A stretch of DNA of 64,000 nucleotides, taken from positions 212,993-276,992 of the forward strand of contig JAJRWB010000001.1 of the NCBI GenBank assembly GCA_024276995.1, written 5' to 3'. How positions within the stretch are numbered: position 1 is the first letter of the stretch; the number at the start of each line of letters is the position of its first letter. Shown here piece by piece: positions 33,464 to 42,191 of this stretch. The notes beneath the pieces were generated by a model that saw only the letters and a program-made list of their open reading frames with translations, was not told the DNA's origin and did no database searches. The stretch is from Candidatus Eiseniibacteriota bacterium (GTDB taxonomy: Bacteria > Orphanbacterota > Orphanbacteria > Orphanbacterales > Orphanbacteraceae). Made by a program: the position numbers and the translations under genes.

Positions 33464-34558
33464 CTATCCGCTTTTCGCCGCGCGGCGGATCGGGGGAATC
33501 TTCCCTTTCCGCCGGAAGACGAAGCTCATGACTTCCGCCACCGCCCGGTACAGCTCCATCGGGACCTCCCCGCCGATTTCGGCGAGGCGGTAGAGCGTTC
33601 GGGCGAGGTACCTGTTTTCGATGACGGGAACGCCCGCTTCGAGGGCGATCTCCTTGATTCTCTTTGCGATCAGACGGCGCCCCTTGGCGACCACCACCGG
33701 CGCGGCCATCGATTCGGGGTCGTACTTGAGCGCCACGGCGAATTCCGTCGGGTTGGTGAGCACCACGTCGGCGTCGGGCACGGCGGCCATCATCCGTTTC
33801 CGGGCGAGAGACTTCGCCTCCGCCCGTTGGCGTCCCTTCACGAGGGGGTCGCCGTCCGATTCCTTCGCCTCGTCCTTGATCTCTCTTCGGGACATCTTCA
33901 GGTCGTTGATGTATTTCCTTTTCTGGTACGCCAGGTCGATGAAGCCGAGGACGAGGAGGACGAGCCCCGCGCGCATCAAAAGAGAGATCACGAGGCCGCC
34001 CGCTCCGCTCAGAAGCTCGGAGATGGCGATGTCGGCATGGGAAAGGAACAGGGCGATCGTATCGCGTATCACGCCGTAGCAGACGAAGCTGATGACCGCG
34101 ATCTTGAGCATGTCCCGGAAAAGGTTGAACGCCATCTTCCCCGAGAAGATATTCTTCGCGCCGCTCACCGGGTTGAGACGGCCCGGGTTGAAGGCGAGTG
34201 CCTGTGTGGAGAGGATGAAGCCTCCCTGGGTCAGGCCGCTCGAGGCGATCGCCATCAGCGAAAGAACGATGAACATCGGGCTGAGAAACGCACCGCACCA
34301 TTCGATCCATCCGCGGGCGAGCGGCGGAACGGTGGAGACGGTAACGTCGCTGCCGGCGATGCGGCTGAACGAATCGATGAACATCGAAATGAGGCGCTCG
34401 TTCAGGTACGGTCCCATCCACTTCAGCGTGAGCGCGCCCCCGAGGATCATGATGGCCGATCGCAGCTCCTGGCTCTTCGGGACGTTCCCTTTCTGACGGG
34501 CCTTCGCCTTCTTCCGATGAGTCGGTTGCTCTGTTCTTTCCTGGTCGTTCTCCGCCAC
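33464..34558 (-). CDS. flhB: Flagellar export switch protein FlhB
   Basis: A 364-residue inner-membrane protein with four transmembrane helices and a cytoplasmic autocleavage domain. Starts at GTG 34558 with ERTEQPTHRKKAKARQKGNVPKSQEL, a family hallmark. The self-cleavage site is NPTE (in VLTNPTEFAVALKYD) rather than the common NPTH; both retain the Asn-Pro that cyclises. FlhB switches export specificity from rod/hook to filament substrates together with FliK. It precedes flhA by eight bases. Confidence 0.95.
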   Translation of the reverse strand: MAENDQERTEQPTHRKKAKARQKGNVPKSQELRSAIMILGGALTLKWMGPYLNERLISMFIDSFSRIAGSDVTVSTVPPLARGWIEWCGAFLSPMFIVLSLMAIASSGLTQGGFILSTQALAFNPGRLNPVSGAKNIFSGKMAFNLFRDMLKIAVISFVCYGVIRDTIALFLSHADIAISELLSGAGGLVISLLMRAGLVLLVLGFIDLAYQKRKYINDLKMSRREIKDEAKESDGDPLVKGRQRAEAKSLARKRMMAAVPDADVVLTNPTEFAVALKYDPESMAAPVVVAKGRRLIAKRIKEIALEAGVPVIENRYLARTLYRLAEIGGEVPMELYRAVAEVMSFVFRRKGKIPPIRRAAKSG

Positions 34559-34562
34559 TTCT

Positions 34563-35351
34563 CTACGCTCCGCGCGGGGCGAGCAGGCCGATCAGGTTGT
34601 GCAGCTCGCCGGGCAGTGTGAAAATGAATCCCTTCATGAGGATCACCATGAGGGGGATCGTCGCCACGAGGACGAGGGCGCCCACGAGGATCCTGAGGGC
34701 GAGGCCCACGGTGAAGACGTTGAACTGGGGCGCTCCCTTCGAAAGGATGCCGACGGCGGCCTCGACGACGAAGACGCTGGCGATCACCGGGATGGCGATC
34801 TGGATGCCGAGAAGGATGACATGCAGGAAGAGACGGACGACGCCGTCGGTGACGGCGGTGGGAAGCTGCGCCGCGCCGAGGGGAATCACCTTGAAGCTGG
34901 AACTGAGCGCCAGGAGGAGCATCCGGTGACCGCCGAGGGTGAAGAATAGGATGAGAACGATCAACCCCTGGAGCTGGTCGATGAGCGTGCCTTGTTCACT
35001 CGTTACCGGGTCCATGATGGTGGCGAGGCCGAAGCCCATGTGCACGCCGACGATCTTCCCCGCGTAGTTCCCCGACAGGAGCGCGAGCATCACGACGAAG
35101 CCGAGGAGAAGCCCGACGACGAGTTCGCGAAGGACGAGCGGGAAGTAACCGACGCCGGCGACGCCGGCGAGGGCGCTTCCGTCGACCACGGGAAGGAGGA
35201 GAAGAGAGAGGAACATGCTGATCCAGAAGCGGAACGCCACCGGCACCATCCTCGCGCTGAACGCCGGTGCGAGGGTGAGGAAGCCGCCGATTCTCACGAG
35301 GGTGAGGGCGAAGGCGGGCATGCGCGCCACCATGATGTCGACGAAATCCAT
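34563..35351 (-). CDS. fliR: Flagellar export gate protein FliR
   Basis: A 262-residue hydrophobic membrane protein of the FliPQR export channel, with about six transmembrane segments (ARMPAFALTLVRIGGFLTLAP, MFLSLLLLPVV, GYFPLVLRELVVGLLLGFV, and others). ATG 35351 follows AGGGAAGGGG; an upstream ATG in frame (35387) overlaps fliQ and is less likely. It sits between fliQ and flhB. Confidence 0.93.
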   Translation of the reverse strand: MDFVDIMVARMPAFALTLVRIGGFLTLAPAFSARMVPVAFRFWISMFLSLLLLPVVDGSALAGVAGVGYFPLVLRELVVGLLLGFVVMLALLSGNYAGKIVGVHMGFGLATIMDPVTSEQGTLIDQLQGLIVLILFFTLGGHRMLLLALSSSFKVIPLGAAQLPTAVTDGVVRLFLHVILLGIQIAIPVIASVFVVEAAVGILSKGAPQFNVFTVGLALRILVGALVLVATIPLMVILMKGFIFTLPGELHNLIGLLAPRGA

Positions 35352-35361
35352 GGCCCCTTCC

Positions 35362-35631
35362 CTATTGTATGAACGCGTGGAAATCACCGAATAGGAAGGT
35401 GGTGAAGGACACCAGCTTCTGGATCATCCACGGCAGGAAAACGATGAACGCCAGCGACACGCCGATGATTTTCGGGATGAAGCTGAGCGTCGCCTCCTGG
35501 ACCTGGGTCACCGCCTGGAGAATGCTCACGGCGAGGCCCGCTATGAGACCGCACAGAAGGAGCGGTCCGGCCACCTCGATCATGAGGAGCACCGCTTCCC
35601 TCCCCAGGTTGATCAATACTTCTTCCGTCAC
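35362..35631 (-). CDS. fliQ: Flagellar export gate protein FliQ
   Basis: An 89-residue protein with two transmembrane helices, the family norm. The start is GTG 35631 (MTEEVLINLGREAVLLMIEVAGPLLL); the long frame further upstream is antisense or shadow to fliP. The loop between helices, ILQAVTQVQEATLSFIPKI, is the classic FliQ signature. It lies between fliP and fliR. Confidence 0.94.
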   Translation of the reverse strand: MTEEVLINLGREAVLLMIEVAGPLLLCGLIAGLAVSILQAVTQVQEATLSFIPKIIGVSLAFIVFLPWMIQKLVSFTTFLFGDFHAFIQ

Positions 35632-35648
35632 GGTTCTTTCCTTTCCGC

Positions 35649-36434
35649 CTACCCGAAGCTGGTGACGAGCGACTGGATGATTAGGTACCAGCCGTCCACC
35701 AGGACGAAGAGAAGGATCTTGAAGGGCATCGAGATCATCACCGGGGGGAGCATCATCATTCCCATCGACATGAGGACGCTCGCCACGACCATGTCGATCA
35801 CCAGGAACGGGATGAACAGGAGAAAACCGATCTGGAACGCCGTGGTCAGTTCGCTGATCACGAACGCCGGGATCACGAGATACGTCGGTATGTCGTCCCG
35901 CGTGGTGACATCGGCCTGGTTCGCGATCTTGAGAAACAAGGCGAGATCCTTCTCCCGGGTATGATCGAACATGAATCCCCGTACCGGCCCGATCGCCCGG
36001 TTCCACGCCTCTCCCTCGTCGATCTCCTCCGCCATGAGGGGATTGAGGGCGTCGCTCTGGACCTGCTTCCACACGGGGGCCATGATAAACACCGTCAGGA
36101 AGATGGCCAGGCCGATGAGGATCTGGTTCGGCGGGAGCTGCTGCTGTCCGAGGGCGTGCTTGAGGAAGGAGAAGACGATCACGATCCGCGTGAACGACGT
36201 GACGAGCACGGCGAATGCGGGCGCCAGGGAGAGAACGGTCATCAGGGCGACGATCTTCAGCGTCATCGGAAGACCGCTCTCGTCGCCGCCGTCCCCGACC
36301 TGGAGGCTGATCTGCGGGATGGCATGGGCGGCGGGGGCGACGGCGAAAACGAGGGCGAACGCCGCCAGGAGGAGCGCGACGCGTCGCCGGCGATCCGAAC
36401 GGTCTTGTGCGGGTGCGGGATTCCGTTTCATCAT
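35649..36434 (-). CDS. fliP: Flagellar export gate protein FliP
   Basis: A 261-residue membrane protein of the export channel. A cleavable signal peptide (VALLLAAFALVFAVAPAAHA) is followed by four transmembrane helices; signatures are SFTRIVIVFSFLKHALGQQQLPPNQ and the C-terminal GMMMLPPVMISMPFKILLFVLVDGW. The start uses two adjacent ATG codons (36434, 36431). It follows fliO by four bases. Confidence 0.96.
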   Translation of the reverse strand: MMKRNPAPAQDRSDRRRRVALLLAAFALVFAVAPAAHAIPQISLQVGDGGDESGLPMTLKIVALMTVLSLAPAFAVLVTSFTRIVIVFSFLKHALGQQQLPPNQILIGLAIFLTVFIMAPVWKQVQSDALNPLMAEEIDEGEAWNRAIGPVRGFMFDHTREKDLALFLKIANQADVTTRDDIPTYLVIPAFVISELTTAFQIGFLLFIPFLVIDMVVASVLMSMGMMMLPPVMISMPFKILLFVLVDGWYLIIQSLVTSFG

Positions 36435-36438
36435 CCCG

Positions 36439-36945
36439 TCATACCCCCGCCCGGGAAAGGCGCGTCGTCACGTTGCGAAGCACCGCCGGGAAAGAGAGAT
36501 CGGCGCGCCGCCGATCGGCGCCGGCGGGGTAGAGTTCCTCTCCCTCGTCGGGGGAGAGCTCGGTGACCGGCGTGATCATCGTCTCGGTGACGCCCACCAC
36601 GACGACCCGCCCGCCGAGGCGCACCGAGTAGAGCGCCCTTTTGGGCGCGAGGAAGCAGCGATCGAGCACTTCGATCCGCGACGTACCTGCGAATCCGGCG
36701 CGCCCGGCGACCCACCGCGCTACGAAGATTCCACCTACGATCAACACCACGATAGCGCCGAGGGTGATGCCGATGCGCACGGCGAGGGCCGCCGTGTCGA
36801 GCGACGCTTCACCGGCAAGACCGTTCGCCGGAAGGGCCACCGGCGCCGATCCGTTCTTCCCTCCGAGGGGCGTGCCCGCTGTGAGGAGAATCACCGCCGT
36901 GAGAAGAAGGGGCGCGAGAAAAAGAAGGGTCCGTTTCGCGTTCAC
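36439..36945 (-). CDS. fliO: Flagellar export protein FliO
   Basis: A 168-residue membrane protein that helps FliP assemble. It has an N-terminal hydrophobic segment, a transmembrane helix around residues 55-80 (IGITLGAIVVLIVGGIFVARW) and a short cytoplasmic domain with SRIEVLDRCFLAPKRALYSVRLGGRVVVVGVTE, which is the family core. The start is GTG 36945, overlapping nothing but two bases from the fliN stop. Confidence 0.88.
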   Translation of the reverse strand: MNAKRTLLFLAPLLLTAVILLTAGTPLGGKNGSAPVALPANGLAGEASLDTAALAVRIGITLGAIVVLIVGGIFVARWVAGRAGFAGTSRIEVLDRCFLAPKRALYSVRLGGRVVVVGVTETMITPVTELSPDEGEELYPAGADRRRADLSFPAVLRNVTTRLSRAGV

Positions 36946-36946
36946 A

Positions 36947-37510
36947 TCACTTCTCCCGGACTTTCGCCGCCGACGACGGGGTGCACAGCTCCGTCACCTG
37001 GACGCCGAACTGGTCGTCCACCACGACCACTTCGCCGCGGCCGATCCGTTCGCCGTTCACCTTGATGTCGACCGGCTCCCCGAGGGGCCGGTAGAGCTTC
37101 ACCACCGAACCGGGACCGAGGGCGAGAACCTGCTCGAGGGGCATGTTCGTCCCTCCGAGGTCGATGGTGACCGGCACGACTACCCCGAGAAGGAGAGAGA
37201 TGTTCTCCCCCGTGGCGATCGTCTCGCTGGGGGTGATCGGCTGAAACTCGGCCTGGCGCACCTCCGTGGTCCCTTCGCCGTCTGGTTCGGATCGCTCTTC
37301 CGCAACCGTCGAATCCTCTTCGGTCGGCGGTTCGCCGCCCCCTTCCGGATCGCCCTCCTTCGCGGACGCCTCGTCTTCCCCCGCCTCAGTCGTCGATCCG
37401 GCGGCCTCTTCGGTCGTCTCGGCGGCTTCGCCCGACGCGTCCCCTTCGGTTTCGACAGCCGTCGCTTCGGGGGGAGTCTCTTCGACAGCCGTTTTCTCTT
37501 CTTCGCTCAA
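36947..37510 (-). CDS. fliN: Flagellar motor switch protein FliN
   Basis: A 187-residue switch protein. The N-terminal ~100 residues are an unusually long, low-complexity acidic region rich in Glu, Thr, Ala and Gly. The C-terminal ~80 residues are the SpoA domain (GVVVPVTIDLGGTNMPLEQVLAL, NGERIGRGEVVVVDDQFGVQVTEL). Starts at TTG 37510, seven bases after AGGAG. It forms the C-ring with FliM and FliG. Confidence 0.93.
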   Translation of the reverse strand: MSEEEKTAVEETPPEATAVETEGDASGEAAETTEEAAGSTTEAGEDEASAKEGDPEGGGEPPTEEDSTVAEERSEPDGEGTTEVRQAEFQPITPSETIATGENISLLLGVVVPVTIDLGGTNMPLEQVLALGPGSVVKLYRPLGEPVDIKVNGERIGRGEVVVVDDQFGVQVTELCTPSSAAKVREK

Positions 37511-37525
37511 CGGTGAACTCCTTTC

Positions 37526-38413
37526 CTATGGGTCGTTCGTCCGGCTGATCCTGACGCCGATCGATGAATCGACCGTTCCGGGATAGCCGTAGAATGCTGT
37601 CTTTCCGTCGAAAGCGATCTCCACCTCGTCGGTCAGCTTGTGATCGAGATAAAGAACGTCGCCCACCCGGAGCGAGGTGAGATCGCGGATCTGAACCGGT
37701 GTCGGCCTGTAGCGCGCCGTCAGGCGGAGGCGCATCTTCGCCAGGTGTTCCGTCGTGACCGTTTCGGGGGCGTCGTTTTCCGAGGCGACGGCCTTCGCGA
37801 AACCGAGGGCGTCGCCGAGGTCATCGAAATCATAGAAGAAACGGATCGTGCCGCGCGCCGGTTCGCCGCCTTCGCCTTCGTCACCGAGGGTGATGGAAAA
37901 GGAGGAGATCACGCCGGCCGAAGGTTCCACGTCTCTGCGAGCCGATCCATCGAGGGGGAACGGTTCGGTCGCACCCACCTCTTCGTCCCACGACGCACCT
38001 ACCGCCTCCGCCGCCCGGGCGGCGACGGCGCCGAGAAGGGCGGCTTCGATGTCGGTCGGAGGTCGTTCCACCTCCCGGGGGGCGCCCGGGCCGCCGAGGA
38101 TGCGATCGACGAAAGCCTGCGCGAGAGCGCTGTCGATGCGGAAGAATACGTCCCCCCTCTCATCGACCGGCTTCAACCGGTGGACGGGATCGGCTTCGGG
38201 CCGGAGAAAGGAGTCGAGGGAACGCTCGTCGGCCCGATCGAACGTGACGGCGCACGGACAATCGAGTTCCCGGCCGAGAGTGTCCGTGAGGTACTCCGCG
38301 AGCTTTTGCTGGGCGGGCACCAGGAGTGCCTTCGTGGCCGACGTGAGCCGTTCCGGGCTCCGGAAATCATAGGGCCGCACCACGGCCGCCGCCATCGTCT
38401 TCTCTTCCGCCAT
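37526..38413 (-). CDS. fliM: Flagellar motor switch protein FliM lacking the CheY-binding N-terminus
   Basis: A 295-residue switch protein. The middle domain (about 30-220) has the FliM core (AEYLTDTLGRELDC, FFRIDSALAQAFVDRILGG, FYDFDDLGDALGF) and the C-terminal SpoA-type domain (LRVGDVLYLDHKLTDEVEIAFDGK) ends the protein. The N-terminus, MAEEKTMAAAVVRPYDF, lacks the LSQxEIDALL CheY-binding peptide. No chemotaxis genes occur in the window. Phosphorylated-CheY control of this motor may be absent or use another contact. Confidence 0.88.
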   Translation of the reverse strand: MAEEKTMAAAVVRPYDFRSPERLTSATKALLVPAQQKLAEYLTDTLGRELDCPCAVTFDRADERSLDSFLRPEADPVHRLKPVDERGDVFFRIDSALAQAFVDRILGGPGAPREVERPPTDIEAALLGAVAARAAEAVGASWDEEVGATEPFPLDGSARRDVEPSAGVISSFSITLGDEGEGGEPARGTIRFFYDFDDLGDALGFAKAVASENDAPETVTTEHLAKMRLRLTARYRPTPVQIRDLTSLRVGDVLYLDHKLTDEVEIAFDGKTAFYGYPGTVDSSIGVRISRTNDP

Positions 38414-38425
38414 GATCGCTCCCGC

Positions 38426-38980
38426 TTACTGAAGCACGAAGTTCACGAAGTAGACCGCCTTGATCGAACCGGCGCCGAGGATCTCCTCGGCGGCGGAGCG
38501 GATCTCTTCGCGAAGCTGTTCTCTCGTGCGAACGTCCGCCAGCTCGGCGACCGTCCTCGAGCCGAGAATTCGAATCAGGAAATCCTTGATCTGGGGATCG
38601 TGCTTCTCGATGATCGCCGCCGCGTCGGGGGTGGCCATTTCGAAGGCCACGCTTGCAGCGACGTACCTCGACCCGCCCGACTCCGCCGGGTTGACCACGA
38701 GGTCCTCGATCACGTGGATTTCGCCCACTTCGGCGTTCGTCAGCTCGTCTTCGGGTCCCGCTAGCAGCGCCGCCTTCTCCTTTTCGATCAGCGAGGCGGA
38801 GACCCGTGGAGCGATAACGGAAAGGGTGAAGGTCCATCCCGCGAACATCAGACCGCCGTAGACCACGGCGAAAAGCGGGATCATGAGAAGGCGGTTCGGT
38901 CCGCCCCCCTTTCCTTTGCCTTCACCCTCGGTGGGGGAGGCGCCCTCCTGTGTCGCCGCAATCGGATCGTTCTCAGCCAC
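38426..38980 (-). CDS. fliL: Flagellar basal-body-associated protein FliL
   Basis: A 184-residue single-pass inner-membrane protein: a charged Gly/Glu-rich cytoplasmic N-terminus, one transmembrane helix at about residues 31-58, and a periplasmic domain with VIEDLVVNPAESGGSRYVAASVAFEM and IKDFLIRILGSRTVAELADVRTREQLREEI. FliL supports stator function. It begins at GTG 38980 and heads the fliL-fliM-fliN-fliO-fliP-fliQ-fliR-flhB-flhA run. Confidence 0.92.
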   Translation of the reverse strand: MAENDPIAATQEGASPTEGEGKGKGGGPNRLLMIPLFAVVYGGLMFAGWTFTLSVIAPRVSASLIEKEKAALLAGPEDELTNAEVGEIHVIEDLVVNPAESGGSRYVAASVAFEMATPDAAAIIEKHDPQIKDFLIRILGSRTVAELADVRTREQLREEIRSAAEEILGAGSIKAVYFVNFVLQ

Positions 38981-39048
38981 GACATTCTCCTCACAGGTGG
39001 TTCCCGTCAGGATCAGGAGGGATCAGCCTCACCCGGCCCGCGGAAAAC

Positions 39049-40974
39049 CTACCGTTTCAGGTTGATCAGTTCCGTCGTCATTTCGTCGCCCGTGGTGATC
39101 ACCCTGGCATTCGCCTGGAATCCCCGCTGGGCGACGATCATGTTCACGAATTCCTCCGAGAGATCGACGTTCGACATCTCGAGCGCACGGGATGTGATCT
39201 TTCCATCCACCACCGTGCCCGCCTCGCCGACCACCGCCATTCCGGAGTTGGCCGACGCGAGATAAAGGTTGCCCCCCGTCCGCGTGAGGCCGTCCGGGTT
39301 CGCGAACCGGGCGAGCACCACCTGGGCGAGGTCTTTCACGACGCCATTGGAGAAGAGTACGGAGATCCTCCCGTCGGCGCCGATGGAAATCGAATTCAGG
39401 TTCCCCATGCCGAACCCGTCCTGCGAAAACGCCGTCGCCGTGGAGGGCGCCGCGAACTGGGTCAGTCCATCGAAAAGGCCGATCGAACCGGTCTTGAGAT
39501 CGAGGACCATCCTCTCGGCGCCGCCGCCCGGCTGGATGTTGAGCGTGAGCGAGCCGTCATCGGCGCTCCACGTCCGAAGCGAACCGTCGGAGTTGAACAC
39601 CACGGTGCCGCGCGGGCCGCCGGTGATCTCCTCCGACCCGTCGAACGACGCCTCCCAGTACCAGAGGTTCGTCTGGCCGGAGCGGGAGAAGGTCATGTTC
39701 AGCGTGTGCGTCTCGCCGAGCGAGTCGTACACCAGAAGGGACGTGGCGTGCTCGGTGGGGGCGGTGTCGATCAGCGCCGTGCCGGCGGCGAGGCCGTTCG
39801 TGGCGGTCATGGTGATGCCGCCGCCCCCCACGTCGGAGAATCCGTTCGCCAGCCCTGTGAGGGAATCGTACGTCACCGTCATCGAAACGCCGCCGAGGGC
39901 GGTCTTGTTCGTCGGCGTGAACGTGTCGATCGCGGAGATGGTGCTCTCGGTGCCGTTGTTCGCCGTGAACGCATTCCCCACGGCGGCGCCGAAGATGATA
40001 TTCGAAATGTTGCCCGCCACGCCGAGCGACGTGGTGATGTTGTACGTGCTGCCGAGTCCGGCATAGTCGCGGGTGAGTTTCACCTCGCCGCCGGAAAGCT
40101 CGGCGGTGATCCCGACGTTTAGGTCGTTGATCGCGTTGATCAGTTCGGTGACCGTCGAGGTCGTGCTGAGGCCGGTCACCGCCACGGCCGCCCCGCCGTC
40201 GACCGAAAGGGTGAAATCGCTCGCGTCGGTGACGCCCACTGTGGCAAGCGACGTCGACCCTGTGATCGGAGCGCCGGTGGCGTTGGTGCCGGTGGCGGTG
40301 CTCGCCGTGGCGTTCACACCGGTCACCACGATCGAGTGCTGGCCGCCGGCGCCGTTCGCCGCCATGCCGTTCACATAGTCGATACCGGTGGTTCCCGCGC
40401 TGTTCAGCGTCGCCGTGCTCGTTGTGGCGGTGGCATCGAGGTTGGAGTTGAAGATCACCTCGGTGGTCGCCTTGCCCGGAACCGTCTCTCCGAAGGGGAG
40501 ATGGATATCGGTCACCGGCGTACCGGAAGCGATCGTCCCGTCGACGGCGGCCATCCATCCCTGGACGATCTCCCCGCTCGCGCGGGAGGTGAGGTTCCCC
40601 TGGGCGTCGAAGACGAAATTGCCCGAACGCGTGTAGTTGCGGCCGTTGCCGCCGCGCAGGACGAAGAATCCGTCGCCGTCGATTCCAAGATCGGTCACGA
40701 TACCGGTGGTCTGAAGCATCCCCTGGGTGAGGTTGTTCGATACGCTCGAGACCTCCATGCCGAGACCGACCTGCATCGAGTTGATCCCCCCGCGACCGCC
40801 GCGCGGAGAAGAGCCGTCCTGAATCGTCTGCACGAGCGCTTCCTGGAAGGTCGCCCGGCCCGACTTGTAGCCGTTGGTATTCACGTTCGCGATGTTATTG
40901 CCTACAATGCTCATGCTGAAAAGGTGTCCCTTGAGTCCGGAGACGGCACTGTAGAACGCTCCCATTCCTGACAT
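39049..40974 (-). CDS. flgE: Flagellar hook protein FlgE
   Basis: A 641-residue hook subunit, longer than the ~400-residue enteric form because of a large Thr/Ala/Val-rich variable region (about residues 150-480). The conserved N-terminus (AFYSAVSGLKGHLFSMSIVGNNIANVNTNGYKS), GDGFFVLRGGNGRNYTRSGNF, and the C-terminal LSEEFVNMIVAQRGFQANARVITTGDEM are all present. It follows the small flagellar-operon protein and flgD, the usual order flgD-flgE. Confidence 0.95.
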   Translation of the reverse strand: MSGMGAFYSAVSGLKGHLFSMSIVGNNIANVNTNGYKSGRATFQEALVQTIQDGSSPRGGRGGINSMQVGLGMEVSSVSNNLTQGMLQTTGIVTDLGIDGDGFFVLRGGNGRNYTRSGNFVFDAQGNLTSRASGEIVQGWMAAVDGTIASGTPVTDIHLPFGETVPGKATTEVIFNSNLDATATTSTATLNSAGTTGIDYVNGMAANGAGGQHSIVVTGVNATASTATGTNATGAPITGSTSLATVGVTDASDFTLSVDGGAAVAVTGLSTTSTVTELINAINDLNVGITAELSGGEVKLTRDYAGLGSTYNITTSLGVAGNISNIIFGAAVGNAFTANNGTESTISAIDTFTPTNKTALGGVSMTVTYDSLTGLANGFSDVGGGGITMTATNGLAAGTALIDTAPTEHATSLLVYDSLGETHTLNMTFSRSGQTNLWYWEASFDGSEEITGGPRGTVVFNSDGSLRTWSADDGSLTLNIQPGGGAERMVLDLKTGSIGLFDGLTQFAAPSTATAFSQDGFGMGNLNSISIGADGRISVLFSNGVVKDLAQVVLARFANPDGLTRTGGNLYLASANSGMAVVGEAGTVVDGKITSRALEMSNVDLSEEFVNMIVAQRGFQANARVITTGDEMTTELINLKR

Positions 40975-41065
40975 TCTGTTCTCTCCTTCATCACCGCGTC
41001 TGTCGTTCGGCGGTGAAGAACCTCCTCGCTACGAGGTCCGGTCCGTGTAAAGGTTCTCTCTTTTC

Positions 41066-41452
41066 CTACGCGATCACTGCGCTGTCGATGGAGGTGAACA
41101 CTCCCTCCTTCTCCGCCTGGAGCGCCGTGATGACGGTGCGGTTGCGCACGCTCACGACGAAGGCGAGTTCATCGAGAAGAACGAGAGATTCGTTCGCTCC
41201 CTTCTCCTTCGCCCGGGTCACGGCGCTTCCGAGACGGTCGAGCTCTGCGCGGCCGATCGACGCATTCCTCAATTCCATCCTGTCGATGGCGTGGCGGGAA
41301 AACTTGAGATCGTACCGTTCCGTCGCTTCCGCGAGGGCGGCCTTGAACTCCTTTCCCCCGTCCTTTCCGGATGCCGGCGGTTTCGGAGGAGACAGTTCCT
41401 CCGGGGTCACCTTGATCCGGATCGGTGTTCCGAGTTTTCCGATGCCGTTCAA
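41066..41452 (-). CDS. Flagellar operon protein (TIGR02530-type, between flgD and flgE)
   Basis: A 128-residue protein of the family typically located between flgD and flgE in diderm and Firmicutes flagellar operons. The family motif is clear: FSRHAIDRMELRNASI, then LDRLGSAVTRAKEKGANESLVLLDELAFVVSVRNRTVITAL and EGVFTSIDSAVI. Begins at TTG 41452. Its mechanism is not known; it may be a hook-assembly regulator. Confidence 0.86.
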   Translation of the reverse strand: MNGIGKLGTPIRIKVTPEELSPPKPPASGKDGGKEFKAALAEATERYDLKFSRHAIDRMELRNASIGRAELDRLGSAVTRAKEKGANESLVLLDELAFVVSVRNRTVITALQAEKEGVFTSIDSAVIA

Positions 41453-41487
41453 CGTTCGTTCCTTTCGCTTCGCGCGCCGGGGCGCTT

Positions 41488-42168
41488 CTACGGTTCGAAC
41501 ACTTCCTGCACGTTCCCCATGCCCACCTCGGAGTCGCCGAGAAGGACCATGGCGTTTCCATTCACATAGCGGATTCCACGCACCGTGCCGATGAGCATTT
41601 CACTCGCGCCGATCTCGTTGTCCGCTCCGTTCGACGCGGTCACCTGGAAGGTGTACGTTCCGGGATTGACCGACTTGCCCGCGTCGTTCCTGCCGTCCCA
41701 CTCCCATTTGTGATACCCCTCTCCCCCATCGAGTCCGGCAACGGTGCGAACGGGCAGGTTGTTGGAGTCGTAGATCGTCAGCGAGACGTCGGTGGCGTTT
41801 CCGTCGAGTTGATAGCCGATCTCCTCGACGTTTGAGCCGGCGAAGCGGAACGAATCGGCGGCCACGCGAACCCCCTTGCCGATCATCGTGGTGGCCATGG
41901 TGTTGTTGAGCAACTGTCCGAGCAGGTAATCCGATTCGGCGCTCGAGTCGAAACCGTCGGCCATCCGCTGTTGCAGTTCGAGTGTGCTGAACTGCGCCAG
42001 CTGGGCGATCATGTCTTGGTTCTCGAGCGGTTTGAACGGATCCTGGTTCTGCAGCTGCGTGAGAAGCAGCTTCAGGAAATCCTCCTTGCCGAGCTGACCC
42101 ATCGGGTTCGCTCCCGGTGGAAGAATCTCGGTCTGGGTTCCCGTTCCCACCACACTTCCGATATCCAT
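41488..42168 (-). CDS. flgD: Flagellar hook cap protein FlgD
   Basis: A 226-residue hook scaffold. Residues about 20-75 hold LGKEDFLKLLLTQLQNQDPFKPLENQDMIAQLAQFSTLE, the FlgD hallmark; the C-terminus is an Ig-like domain (YHKWEWDGRNDAGKSVNPGTYTFQV). The start is placed at ATG 42168 because a perfect AAAGGAGGTGA lies at 42174-42184 with eight bases of spacing. The GTG at 42177 sits inside this ribosome-binding site. Confidence 0.95.
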   Translation of the reverse strand: MDIGSVVGTGTQTEILPPGANPMGQLGKEDFLKLLLTQLQNQDPFKPLENQDMIAQLAQFSTLELQQRMADGFDSSAESDYLLGQLLNNTMATTMIGKGVRVAADSFRFAGSNVEEIGYQLDGNATDVSLTIYDSNNLPVRTVAGLDGGEGYHKWEWDGRNDAGKSVNPGTYTFQVTASNGADNEIGASEMLIGTVRGIRYVNGNAMVLLGDSEVGMGNVQEVFEP

Positions 42169-42173
42169 CGATG

Positions 42174-42184
42174 TCACCTCCTTT
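42174..42184 (-). promoter_or_regulatory. Strong ribosome-binding site that fixes the flgD start
   Basis: The minus strand carries AAAGGAGGTGA, fully complementary to the 3' end of 16S rRNA. Eight bases separate GGAGG from ATG 42168. A GTG that could start a slightly longer protein is part of this element and is therefore unlikely to be used. Confidence 0.75.
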
Positions 42185-42191
42185 CGTTTCG

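Noticed and set aside
41048..41074. TAAAGGTT on the plus strand as a sigma28 -35 element.
   Set aside because: The expected -10 position reads TACGCGAT, which does not match, and no plus-strand gene follows.
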